Assembly (NCBI RefSeq): GCF_022760955.1
Contig: NZ_JAKTNU010000014.1
Location: forward strand, 1 to 62,863
Direction: 5' to 3'
Source of the DNA: Thermus neutrinimicus
GTDB lineage: Bacteria; Deinococcota; Deinococci; Deinococcales; Thermaceae
Length of the DNA: 62,863 bases
How positions within the stretch are numbered: position 1 is the stretch's first letter; each line of letters begins with the position of its first letter. The notes beneath the pieces were generated by a model that saw only the letters and a list, made by a program, of their open reading frames with translations, had not been told where the DNA came from and made no database searches. Positions 1 to 7,845 of this stretch are shown here, one piece after another. The translations under genes and the position numbers were made by a program.

Positions 1-54
1 AGTCGGTCCCCCTCTTTTTATCCCAGCCCAGAGTCTCACATGTGTTTGTCCGGG

Positions 55-81
55 TTCAGAAAGGGGAAGGGCTGCTAGCAT
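55..81 (+). promoter_or_regulatory. Candidate ileS promoter
   Basis: TTCAGA (55-60) and TAGCAT (76-81) are separated by 15 bases, placing a start near base 88, just before the T-box leader. The same TAGCAT hexamer serves as a likely -10 at 35109-35120. The -35 is weak and the spacer short. Confidence 0.3.
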
Positions 82-130
82 GGGCTTAGCCGCCAACGGG
101 GGATTTTACCCCAGGGGGCATGAGCTGTAA

Positions 131-386
131 AGGCGAGGATGGGGAGAGTACCCCTTTCCAATAGCCTAGAGCGAGCCGGGGAGGGTGGAAGCCCGGCGGT
201 GAGGAAAGGCGGGAAGATCACCCCGGAGCCGCGGGAGGAAAGGGGCTGAGGACCTCGAGTAATGCCCGCCGGGTGCGCCCGTGATCGCGCGGAAATGAGG
301 GCCTGGAGGCCATCTCCAGGAAGCGCGGTGGTACCGCGGAAGCCCATGCGCTTTCGTCCGCGCCCAAAGGGCGCGGGCATTTCTTT
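131..386 (+). promoter_or_regulatory. T-box riboswitch, isoleucine-specific, ileS leader
   Basis: This leader shows the landmarks of a T-box that senses uncharged tRNA. The distal Stem I arm has the GGAGGGTGGAAGCCCGG-type sequence at about 176-196. The specifier loop reads GAAGATCACC, with the isoleucine codon ATC at 217-219. Stem III is CCTGGAG/CTCCAGG (302-308/314-320). The antiterminator pairs AAGCGC (321-326) with GCGCTT (348-353) around the bulge TGGTACC (329-335). The variable base after TGG is T332, which can pair with discriminator A73 of tRNA-Ile. Uncharged tRNA-Ile should stabilise the antiterminator and allow ileS transcription. The exact 5' boundary is approximate. Confidence 0.9.
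356..386 (+). terminator. T-box intrinsic terminator
   Basis: A 10-bp hairpin (356-365/369-378, loop AAA) is followed by ATTTCTTT. Its 5' arm contains the end of the conserved TTCGTCC element, so it competes with the antiterminator. The U-rich tail supports transcriptional attenuation, although the hairpin lies close to the ileS ribosome site at 391-395, so an effect on translation is also possible. Confidence 0.75.
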
Positions 387-398
387 AGGGAGGAGCGT

Positions 399-3300
399 AT
401 GTTCAAGGAGGTCGGCGAACCCAACTTTCCTAGGCTGGAAGAGGAGGTTCTGGAGTTCTGGAAGCGGGAGAGGATCTTTGAGAAAAGCGTAGAAAACCGC
501 AAAGGAGGGCCCCGCTACACCATTTACGAAGGCCCTCCCACCGCCAACGGCATGCCCCATGTGGGCCATGCCCAGGCCCGAAGCTACAAAGACCTTTTCC
601 CCCGCTACAAGACCATGCGGGGCTACTATGTGCCCCGCCGGGCCGGCTGGGACACCCACGGCCTGCCCGTGGAACTCGAGGTGGAGAAGAAGCTGGGGCT
701 AAAGAGCAAGCGGGAGATCGAGGCCTACGGCATCGAGCGCTTCAACCAGGCCTGCCGGGAATCCGTCTTCACCTACGAGAAGGAGTGGGAGGCCTTTACT
801 GAGCGCATCGCCTACTGGGTAGATCTCAAAAACGCCTACGCCACCCTGCACCCCACCTACGTGGAAAGCATCTGGTGGAGCCTGAAGAACCTCTTCCACC
901 GGGGACTTCTCTACCGGGACCACAAGGTGGTGCCCTACTGCCCCCGGTGCGGCACCCCCCTTTCCTCCCACGAGCTTTCCCTGGGTTACAAGGAGATCAC
1001 CGACCCCTCGGTCTACGTGCGCCTTCCCCTTAGGGAGCCGGGGAGGGTGGGTCTGGAAAGGGCCAGCCTCCTCATCTGGACCACCACCCCTTGGACCCTG
1101 CCCGGGAACGTGGCCGCGGCGGTGCACCCCGAGTACACCTATGGGGCCTTTGCCGCGGGGGAGGAGGTGGTGATCCTCGAGGAGACCCTGGGGCGCAAGC
1201 TCCTGGGCGAGGAAACCCCCATTCTCAAGAGCTTTGTCGGGAAGGAACTGGAGGGCCTGGCCTACGATCCCCCTTATCCCCAGGCCCTGGAGAAGGGGTA
1301 CTTCGTGGTCCTGGCCGAGTACGTGAGCCGGGAAGATGGCACCGGCATCGTCCACCAGGCCCCCGCCTTCGGGGCCGAGGACCTGGACACGGCCAGGGCC
1401 TACGGCCTTCCCCTCCTCAAGACGGTGGACGAGGAAGGGAAGCTCCTGGTGGAACCTTTTAAGGGCCTCTTCTTCCGGGAGGCCAACCGGGCCATCCTGA
1501 AAGACCTCCGCTCCCGGGGGCTTCTTTTCAAGGAGGAAACCCACCTCCACAGCTACCCCCACTGCTGGCGTTGCTCCACCCCCCTCATGTACTACGCCAC
1601 GGAAACCTGGTTCATCAAAAACACCCTCTTCAAAGAGGAACTCATCCGGAAAAACCAGGAGATCAACTGGGTCCCGCCCCACATCAAGGAGGGTCGCTAC
1701 GGGGAGTGGCTTAGGAACCTGGTGGACTGGGCCCTAAGCCGCAACCGCTACTGGGGCACGCCCCTTCCCATCTGGGTCTGCGGCTCCTGCGGGAGGGAAG
1801 AGGCCGTGGGAAGCTTCCAGGAGCTCAAGGAAAGGGCCACCAAACCCCTTCCCGAGCCCTTTGATCCCCACCGTCCCCATGTGGATGAGGTGGAACTCCG
1901 GTGCACCTGCGGGGGCACCATGCGCCGGGTTCCCTATGTGATCGACGTCTGGTACGACTCCGGAGCCATGCCCTTTGCCTCCTTGCACTACCCCTTCGAG
2001 AACGGGGAGGAGTTTAAGGAGGCCTTCCCCGCGGACTTCATCGCCGAGGGCATCGACCAGACCCGGGGCTGGTTCAACTCCCTGCACCAACTGGGGGTGA
2101 TGCTCTTCGGCTCCATCGCCTTCAAAAACGTCATCTGCCACGGCCTCATCCTGGACGAGAAGGGCCAGAAGATGAGCAAGTCCAAGGGGAACGTGGTGGA
2201 CCCCTGGGACATCATCCGGGAGTTCGGGGCGGATGCCCTAAGGTGGTACATCTACATCTCCGCTCCCCCGGAGGCGGACCGCCGCTTTGGGCCCAACCTG
2301 GTGCGGGAGACGGTGCGGGACTACTTCCTCACCCTCTGGAACGTGTACAGCTTCTTCGTCACCTACGCCAACCTGGACCGGCCGGACCTTAAGAACCCTC
2401 CTCCCGTGGAGAAGCGGCCCGAGCTGGACCGCTGGCTTCTTGCCCGGCTTCAGGACCTCATCCAAAGGGTTACGGAGGCCCTCGAGGCCTACGACCCCAC
2501 CCAAAGCAGCCGGGCCCTTCGGGACTTCGTGGTGGAGGACCTCTCCCAGTGGTACGTGCGCCGGGGCCGCAGGCGCTACTGGAAGAATGAGGACCCTTTA
2601 GACCGGGAGTCCGCCTACGCCACCTTGTACCAGGCCCTGGTCACGGTAAGCCAGCTTTCCGCCCCCTTCACCCCCTTCCTGTCCGAGGTGTTGTGGCAAA
2701 ACCTGGTGCGCTCGGTAAGCCCTGAGGCCCCCCTTTCCGTGCACCTTTCCGACTGGCCCGAGGTGGACCCCCATCTGGTGGACGAGGACTTGGTGGCCAA
2801 GATGCGGGCGGTGCTCCAGGTGGTGGACCTGGCCCGCTCCGCCCGGGCGCGAAGCGGGATCAAGACCCGCATCCCCCTTCCCCTCCTCCTCGTCACCGCC
2901 CCCACCGCCTTAGAGCGGGAGGGCCTAAGGCACTTCGCCCCCGAGATCGCCGAGGAGTTGAACGTGAAGGAAGTGCGGGTTTTGCAGCCCGGGGAAGAGG
3001 TGCTCCGCTACCGGGTCCTGCCCAACCTGAAGCTCCTCGGTAAGAAGTACGGCAAGCTCCTCCCCAAGATCCGCGAGGCCCTGGAAAAGGAGGCCTCGAG
3101 GGTGGTCGGCTTGGTCCTGAAGGGGGAAAGGGTGCCCCTGCGTCTGGAGGAGCGAGAGGTGGTCCTGGAGCCCGAGGAGGTGCTCCTAGAGGCCCAGGCC
3201 CCCGAGGGGTACCAGGCCCTGGAAAAGGAGGGGTACGTGGCCGCCTTGGAGGTGCGGGTCACGGAGGAGCTGAGGCTTGAAGGCCTGGCCCGGGACCTGA

Positions 3301-3530
3301 TCCGCCACCTGCAGCAAACCCGTAAGGAGATGGGCCTAAGGGTTTCCGACCGCATCCGGGTGGGCTACGAGGCGGAGGGGCCGTACCAGGAGGCCCTGAA
3401 ACGGCATGGCAGCTGGATCGCCGAGGAGGTCTTGGCCCTGGAGTTCGCCGAGGGCCTCTTCCCCGGCCACACCACCCTCTTGGAGGACGAGGAGGGCCGG
3501 GCGCGCTTCAGCCTGGCAAGGTTAGAATAG
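399..3530 (+). CDS. ileS: Isoleucyl-tRNA synthetase
   Basis: Class I aminoacyl-tRNA synthetase charging tRNA-Ile in the cytoplasm, with an editing domain that clears Val-tRNA-Ile. The 1043-residue length is usual for Thermus IleRS. The HIGH-type motif HVGH lies near residue 54 and KMSKS near residue 590. Zinc-type cysteine pairs (CPRC, CWRC, CGSC, CTC) are visible. The C-terminal region is the long tRNA-binding extension. The ATG is preceded by AGGAG at 391-395. Expression is expected to respond to tRNA-Ile charging through the upstream T-box. Confidence 0.98.
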   Translation: MFKEVGEPNFPRLEEEVLEFWKRERIFEKSVENRKGGPRYTIYEGPPTANGMPHVGHAQARSYKDLFPRYKTMRGYYVPRRAGWDTHGLPVELEVEKKLGLKSKREIEAYGIERFNQACRESVFTYEKEWEAFTERIAYWVDLKNAYATLHPTYVESIWWSLKNLFHRGLLYRDHKVVPYCPRCGTPLSSHELSLGYKEITDPSVYVRLPLREPGRVGLERASLLIWTTTPWTLPGNVAAAVHPEYTYGAFAAGEEVVILEETLGRKLLGEETPILKSFVGKELEGLAYDPPYPQALEKGYFVVLAEYVSREDGTGIVHQAPAFGAEDLDTARAYGLPLLKTVDEEGKLLVEPFKGLFFREANRAILKDLRSRGLLFKEETHLHSYPHCWRCSTPLMYYATETWFIKNTLFKEELIRKNQEINWVPPHIKEGRYGEWLRNLVDWALSRNRYWGTPLPIWVCGSCGREEAVGSFQELKERATKPLPEPFDPHRPHVDEVELRCTCGGTMRRVPYVIDVWYDSGAMPFASLHYPFENGEEFKEAFPADFIAEGIDQTRGWFNSLHQLGVMLFGSIAFKNVICHGLILDEKGQKMSKSKGNVVDPWDIIREFGADALRWYIYISAPPEADRRFGPNLVRETVRDYFLTLWNVYSFFVTYANLDRPDLKNPPPVEKRPELDRWLLARLQDLIQRVTEALEAYDPTQSSRALRDFVVEDLSQWYVRRGRRRYWKNEDPLDRESAYATLYQALVTVSQLSAPFTPFLSEVLWQNLVRSVSPEAPLSVHLSDWPEVDPHLVDEDLVAKMRAVLQVVDLARSARARSGIKTRIPLPLLLVTAPTALEREGLRHFAPEIAEELNVKEVRVLQPGEEVLRYRVLPNLKLLGKKYGKLLPKIREALEKEASRVVGLVLKGERVPLRLEEREVVLEPEEVLLEAQAPEGYQALEKEGYVAALEVRVTEELRLEGLARDLIRHLQQTRKEMGLRVSDRIRVGYEAEGPYQEALKRHGSWIAEEVLALEFAEGLFPGHTTLLEDEEGRARFSLARLE

Positions 3531-3561
3531 GACCGAGGGCCAGCCTGCCCGAAAGGCCCTT

Positions 3562-4068
3562 AGCCTCGAGGCCTACCTCCATCTGGAGGAGAAAAGCCCC
3601 ATCCGCCATCACCTGGTGGAGGGGGCTCTTTGGGCCAACTGACCCGGCTTCTTCTGAAGGTGGGCCCCAAGGCCTTGGAGGAAGGATGTGAGGCCTATGC
3701 GGTAGGCCGCAGGCTGAAGGTTGCGGAGGACACCATCTTCTATCCCCACCTCATGGGGGTGTGTGCCCCTTCCCCTTCCCTCTATGGGGAAGCCCCCTGC
3801 CTTCTGGTGGAAATCCTCTTGGACCACGGAGGACCTGGACCGGGGGAAGAAGCTTTGGCACTACCTCCGGCTACCCTCGCCATGGGCGTACCTTCTGGTG
3901 GATAGCCGCCGTCCAAGCCTCGAGGCCCACCTGGGGGAAGAGGGCAAGTGGACCTACCTCCGCCTGGGGCCGGGGAAGAGCCTTCCCCTCCCCTTCTCCA
4001 GCCTGAAGCTGCCCGTGGAGGATCCCTACCGGGGTGTGAACCTAGAAGAGGGCTGGCGGGTGGTATAG
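3562..4068 (+). pseudogene. Decayed Uma2-family (DUF820) nuclease-like gene
   Basis: Fragments of one protein occur in two frames. The N-terminal piece (SLEAYLHLEEKSPIRHHLVE) is in the frame of 3562 and stops at 3640. The middle (GCEAYAVGRRLKV, CLLVEILL) is in the frame of 3630. The end (EDLDRGKKLWHYLRLP, AYLLVDSRRP) returns to the first frame after a shift near 3815-3830 and stops at 4066-4068. The order and wording match Uma2/DUF820 proteins, PD-(D/E)XK-fold proteins common in Thermus and cyanobacteria. Two shifts plus a missing stretch after LWAN make an intact product unlikely. The last stop codon overlaps the promoter of the next gene. Confidence 0.75.
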
Positions 4069-4069
4069 T
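4064..4069 (+). promoter_or_regulatory. -10 element of leaderless peptidase transcript
   Basis: TATAGT is followed after 7 bases by the GTG at 4077, the geometry expected when transcription begins on the start codon. No clear -35 was seen. The same arrangement recurs at 21108, 33323 and 35114. Confidence 0.45.
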
Positions 4070-4076
4070 GGGGCCC

Positions 4077-5111
4077 GTGCTGGACCCGAAGACCCTCCTC
4101 GAGCCCCTAGGGCTGGACGCGCTCTACGTGACCCGTCCCGAGAACGTGCGCTACCTATCGGGCTTTCCCCATCCCGAGGATGCCCAGGTCCTCGTGACCC
4201 CAGAGGGAGCCTTACTCCTCACAGATCCCCGCTACCCCGAGGCCGAAGGGGAAAGCCGCATCCCCGCCAAGGTGCTGAAGCGGGAGGAAAAGGAGGAGGT
4301 CCTCAAGGGCTTGAGAGGCCGGGTGGGCTTTGAAGCGGAGCACCTTCCCTACGCCGCCCTGGAACGCCTGCGGGAGCTTGCCCCCGCGGAGTGGGTGCCC
4401 ACCAGGGGGGTGGTGGAGCGGCTGCGGCTCAAGAAGACCCCGGAGGAGGTGGAAAGGATCCGCAAGGCCCAGGCCCTGGCGGAGGAGGCCCTAGCCCACG
4501 CCCTGGGCCTTCTAAGACCAGGGGTTTTGGAACGGGACGTGGCCTTGGAAATAGAGTTCTTCCTGAAACGGCGGGGGGCTGAGGTGGCCTTCCCCCCCAT
4601 CGTGGCCTCGGGGATGCGGGGGGCCCTACCCCACGCGGGCGCCTCGGGCAAGGCCCTCGAGGCGGGGGAGCTCGTCACCCTGGACCTAGGGGCCAGGGTG
4701 GAGGGGTACCACTCGGACATGACCCGCACCGTGGCCTTGGGAAGGGTGGACGGGGAGCTCAAGCGGGCCTTTGAAGCCACCCTGGCTGCCCTGAAAAGGG
4801 TTCTAGAGAATTTGGGCCCAGGCAAGAGTACCAAGGAGATGGATGCCCTGGCCCGGGAGGAGCTAAGGCGCTTTGACCTGGACCGCTACTTCGTCCACTC
4901 CCTGGGGCACGGGGTGGGGCTGGCCGTGCACGAGGGGCCGGGGCTTTCCCCCTACACGGAGGAGACCCTCGAGGCGGGCATGGTGGTCACCGTGGAACCC
5001 GGGGTCTACCTGCCGGGCATAGGCGGGGTACGGATTGAGGAGCTCGTCCTCATCCGGGAAACAGGGATTGAGCTCCTCTCCCGCTTTCCCCGGGGCTGGA
5101 GGGAGGTTTAG
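4077..5111 (+). CDS. pepQ: M24-family Xaa-Pro aminopeptidase/dipeptidase
   Basis: Cytoplasmic metallopeptidase of the creatinase/prolidase fold that removes residues next to proline. An N-terminal creatinase-type domain (LDALYVTRPENVRYLSGF) precedes the pita-bread domain. Metal ligands appear in order: LDLGARVEGYHSDMTRT (two Asp), HSLGHGVGLAVHE (His), TVEPGVY (Glu) and VRIEE (Glu). GTG 4077 is chosen because a -10 sits 7 bases upstream; GTG 4068 is an in-frame alternative. It is followed without a gap by the RlpA-like gene. Aminopeptidase P and prolidase cannot be told apart here. Confidence 0.85.
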   Translation: MLDPKTLLEPLGLDALYVTRPENVRYLSGFPHPEDAQVLVTPEGALLLTDPRYPEAEGESRIPAKVLKREEKEEVLKGLRGRVGFEAEHLPYAALERLRELAPAEWVPTRGVVERLRLKKTPEEVERIRKAQALAEEALAHALGLLRPGVLERDVALEIEFFLKRRGAEVAFPPIVASGMRGALPHAGASGKALEAGELVTLDLGARVEGYHSDMTRTVALGRVDGELKRAFEATLAALKRVLENLGPGKSTKEMDALAREELRRFDLDRYFVHSLGHGVGLAVHEGPGLSPYTEETLEAGMVVTVEPGVYLPGIGGVRIEELVLIRETGIELLSRFPRGWREV

Positions 5112-5606
5112 GTGCGCGGCCTCGTCCTGGTCCTCTTCCTCTCCGGCGCCCTGGCCCAGACCTACACGGTAAAAAAGGGGGACACCCTCTTCCGCATCGC
5201 CCAAGCCCACGGCATAAGCGTGAGGGAGCTGAAGGAGCTTAACGGCCTCACCTCGGACCTGATCCATCCCGGCCAGGTCCTAAGGCTAGAGGGAAAGGAA
5301 TCCCCGGGCAAGGCCCGATTCCTGCAGGAGGGGCTTGCCGTCTGGTACGGCCCCGGCTTCCACGGCAGGCGCACGGCCAGCGGGGAGCGCTACGACATGC
5401 ACGCCCTCACCGCCGCCCACCCCTCCCTGCCCTTTGGCACCCGGGTACGGGTCACCAACCTGAAAAACGGCAAAAGCGTGGTGGTGCGCATCAACGACCG
5501 AGGGCCCTTTGGCGGCAGGTACATCATCGACCTCTCCTACGCCGCCGCCAAGGCCATTGGGGCCCTTTCCGCCACCCGGGTACGGGTGGAGGTTGTGGAG
5601 GAATGA
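5112..5606 (+). CDS. rlpA: LysM and RlpA-like double-psi beta-barrel protein
   Basis: Exported cell-wall protein of 164 residues. Residues 1-16 form a signal peptide (MRGLVLVLFLSGALAQ). A LysM repeat follows (YTVKKGDTLFRIAQ to HPGQVLRL), expected to bind peptidoglycan. The rest is an RlpA-type double-psi beta-barrel with WYGPGFHGRRTASGE, LPFGTRVRVTNL and VRINDRGPF; in some relatives this domain is a lytic transglycosylase. The GTG start directly follows the peptidase stop, and the end overlaps nfo by 4 bases, so the three genes probably share a transcript. Confidence 0.87.
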   Translation: MRGLVLVLFLSGALAQTYTVKKGDTLFRIAQAHGISVRELKELNGLTSDLIHPGQVLRLEGKESPGKARFLQEGLAVWYGPGFHGRRTASGERYDMHALTAAHPSLPFGTRVRVTNLKNGKSVVVRINDRGPFGGRYIIDLSYAAAKAIGALSATRVRVEVVEE

Positions 5607-6424
5607 TGGTTCGCTATGGCTTTCACCTCTCCATCGCCGGGAAAAAGGGGGTGGCCGGGGCCGTGGAGGAAGCCCAGGCCCTGGGTCTTTCCGCCTTCCA
5701 GATCTTCGCCAAAAGCCCACGGAGCTGGAAAACCCGAGCCCTCTCCCCCAGCGAGGTGGAAACCTTCCGGGCCCTTAGGGAGCTGGCCGGGGAGCTCCCC
5801 GGGGTTATCCACGCCTCCTACCTGGTGAACCTGGGAGCCCAAGGGGAACTTTGGGAAAAGAGCGTGATGAGCCTGGCGGACGATCTGGAAAAAGCCCGCC
5901 TGCTGGGCCTGGAGTACGTGGTGGTCCACCCGGGCTCGGGAGATCCCAAGCGGGTTAAGGAAGGCCTCCTGAGGGCCCGGCACCTGGCCGGCGTCCGGGA
6001 GCGCCCCACCCTCCTGGTGGAAAACACCGCCGGGGGCGGGGAGAAGGTGGGGGCCCGGTTCGAGGAGCTGGCCTGGCTCATAGAGGATACGCCCTTGGGG
6101 GTCTGCCTGGACACCTGCCACGCCTACGCCGCCGGGTACGACGTGAAGGGGGATCCAAAGGGGGTTTTAAGCGAGCTGGACCGCCTCGTGGGGCTTGAGC
6201 GGGTGCCTGTGGTGCACCTGAACGATTCCGTGGGGGGGTTGGGTGGCCGCGTGGACCACCACGCCCACCTCCTCCAGGGCCAGATCGGGGAGGGGCTCAA
6301 GGGCGTGCTCCTGGACCCCCGGCTCAGGGGCCGGGTCTTCATCTTGGAAACGCCTAGGAGCCCGGAGGAGGACGCCTGGAACCTAAGGATCCTGCGCACC
6401 TGGCTAGAGGAAGCCGCCCCCTAA
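5603..6424 (+). CDS. nfo: Endonuclease IV, AP endonuclease
   Basis: Base-excision repair enzyme that cuts DNA 5' to abasic sites with a zinc cluster in a TIM barrel. Family signatures are FGFHLSIAG-like YGFHLSIAGKKG at the start, HPGSGDP, LLVENTAGGG, LDTCHAYAAGYD, VVHLNDSVGGLGGRVDHHAH and ILETPR. The 273-residue length is normal. The start overlaps the RlpA-like gene (ATGA), and ATG 5606 is an alternative. A 159-base spacer to the convergent minus-strand gene follows and holds no convincing element. Confidence 0.96.
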   Translation: MMVRYGFHLSIAGKKGVAGAVEEAQALGLSAFQIFAKSPRSWKTRALSPSEVETFRALRELAGELPGVIHASYLVNLGAQGELWEKSVMSLADDLEKARLLGLEYVVVHPGSGDPKRVKEGLLRARHLAGVRERPTLLVENTAGGGEKVGARFEELAWLIEDTPLGVCLDTCHAYAAGYDVKGDPKGVLSELDRLVGLERVPVVHLNDSVGGLGGRVDHHAHLLQGQIGEGLKGVLLDPRLRGRVFILETPRSPEEDAWNLRILRTWLEEAAP

Positions 6425-6583
6425 GGGTGCAAGGCGGAAACCCCCATCGGTATAAGCCCCGCCCCAAGGACCCTTTCCCCTCCCGAAAGCGGGCTAAGCC
6501 CTGCCGAAAGGGCCAGGGACAGGAGGGCAGGGAGAAGAAAGCCACCCGGCCAGCCCTAGGCTCGGGGTGCACATGGCCCCGGT

Positions 6584-7243
6584 CTAGCCGAAGAAAAAGC
6601 CAAAGAACACCCGCCGCGCCAAGCGCAACACCTCCTGGATGGGACCCCGCAACACGGTAAGGATCAGAAGAAAGGAAAGCCAGGCGTACTGCTCCAACCG
6701 CCACAAAAGGGGTTGCCAGGAAAGGGGAAGAAGGCTTTGCAGGATCTTGGAACCATCCAAGGGAGGGATGGGCAGGAGGTTGAAGACCGCCAGGACCAGG
6801 TTGATGGAGCTGGCGAAAAAGGCCGCCAGGGCCAGGAGGCCGAGCCCGGTCTGCCCCTCCCCCCGCAGGGTCATCACCACCCCCACGGGATCCAGGGCAA
6901 AGAACCCCCGAACCAGGAGGGCAAAGAGCACGGCCAAAACCAGGTTGATGAGGATCCCGGCAATGGAGACCACGAAAAGCCCCAAGCGGTAATGGCGAAA
7001 GGCTGGGGGGTAGATGGGCACGGGTTTAGCCCAGCCGAAGCCTGCCAGGAGAAGAAGCACCGTGCCCAAGGGATCCAGGTGCCTTAAGGGGTTAAAGGTA
7101 AGCCGCCCCTGGCGCTTGGCGGTGGCGTCCCCGAAGAGGTAAGCGGCGTAGGCGTGGCCCAGCTCGTGAAGGACCAGGCTGAACACCAAGGCGGCAAAGG
7201 TTAGGAGAAAGGCCAGGGGATCCCGTTGCAAAAGCCCGATCAT
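6584..7243 (-). CDS. M50 site-2 protease family membrane protein
   Basis: Intramembrane zinc metalloprotease of the compact M50 group without a PDZ domain. The active-site HELGH is at residues 26-30 inside the first membrane segment, and [12 protein letters not shown] supplies the distal Asp ligand. About six membrane segments fill 219 residues. The substrate is unknown. Its start overlaps by 4 bases the stop of an inactive paralogue immediately upstream, so the two are co-expressed. Confidence 0.88.
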   Translation of the reverse strand: MIGLLQRDPLAFLLTFAALVFSLVLHELGHAYAAYLFGDATAKRQGRLTFNPLRHLDPLGTVLLLLAGFGWAKPVPIYPPAFRHYRLGLFVVSIAGILINLVLAVLFALLVRGFFALDPVGVVMTLRGEGQTGLGLLALAAFFASSINLVLAVFNLLPIPPLDGSKILQSLLPLSWQPLLWRLEQYAWLSFLLILTVLRGPIQEVLRLARRVFFGFFFG

Positions 7244-7845
7244 AGCCCGATGAACCGGTATAACGTGGCCAAGAGGCCCGCAAGCCCTTGGACTACCGCC
7301 CCGGTAACCCCGGTATAGGAGAGGACCAGAAAGATCAGGATGAAACCCAAGGGTCCATAGGCCGAAAGCTGCTCCAGAAAACGCCGCGCCTCATACCCGC
7401 CCACGGCGTACAGGGCCTTGGCCCCGTCTAAAGGAGGCACGGGGAAGAGGTAGATGGCGGCGTGAAGGAGCATGAGCCTCTGGGCCAGCATAAGCCCCTC
7501 TCCGAAAGGGTAGGGCATAAAGCGGGCAAGAAGGCCGTAGAAAAAGGCGGCCACGAAGAACCCTAAAGGCCCCATGAGGGCCACCATGGCCCCCTTTCTC
7601 CCGGGAAGGTTGGTGGGCACGAACCGGGGCCAACCGAAGCCCAGAAGGACCAACAGGACCAGGCCCAAGGGCTCCAGGTGGGTTCGCAGGTCCAGGGAGA
7701 GGAAGCCATAGCGCCGGGGGGCCGTCTCCCCATACCGGTCCGCCAAGTAGGCCTGGAAAAGGTTGTGGACCATAAGGCCAAAAACAGCAAAGGCAAAGGC
7801 CACCAGGAAGACCGGGGGGTCATTGAGGTACGGGAAAAGACCCAT
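7240..7845 (-). CDS. Catalytically dead M50-like membrane protein
   Basis: 201-residue multi-pass protein clearly related to its neighbour: same length, GFLSLDLRTHLEPLG beside [15 protein letters not shown], and YLFPVPPLDGAKAL beside [14 protein letters not shown]. The protease motif has become HNLFQ (residues 27-31), losing the catalytic Glu and the second zinc His. It is intact and GC-rich, so it looks like a maintained pseudoenzyme. Its 5' end overlaps the tRNA nucleotidyltransferase gene by 26 bases. Confidence 0.8.
   Translation of the reverse strand: MGLFPYLNDPPVFLVAFAFAVFGLMVHNLFQAYLADRYGETAPRRYGFLSLDLRTHLEPLGLVLLVLLGFGWPRFVPTNLPGRKGAMVALMGPLGFFVAAFFYGLLARFMPYPFGEGLMLAQRLMLLHAAIYLFPVPPLDGAKALYAVGGYEARRFLEQLSAYGPLGFILIFLVLSYTGVTGAVVQGLAGLLATLYRFIGL

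Noticed and set aside
699..1682. 327-codon minus-strand frame opposite ileS
   Set aside because: Antisense shadow; rich in Pro/Gly/Val runs without a domain.
3630..3905. 91-codon frame as a small gene
   Set aside because: It is the middle piece of the decayed Uma2-type gene; the same protein continues in another frame after 3815-3830.
6425..6583. Terminator between convergent nfo and M50 genes
   Set aside because: Only short 4-bp repeats and no T-tract; nothing I would call.
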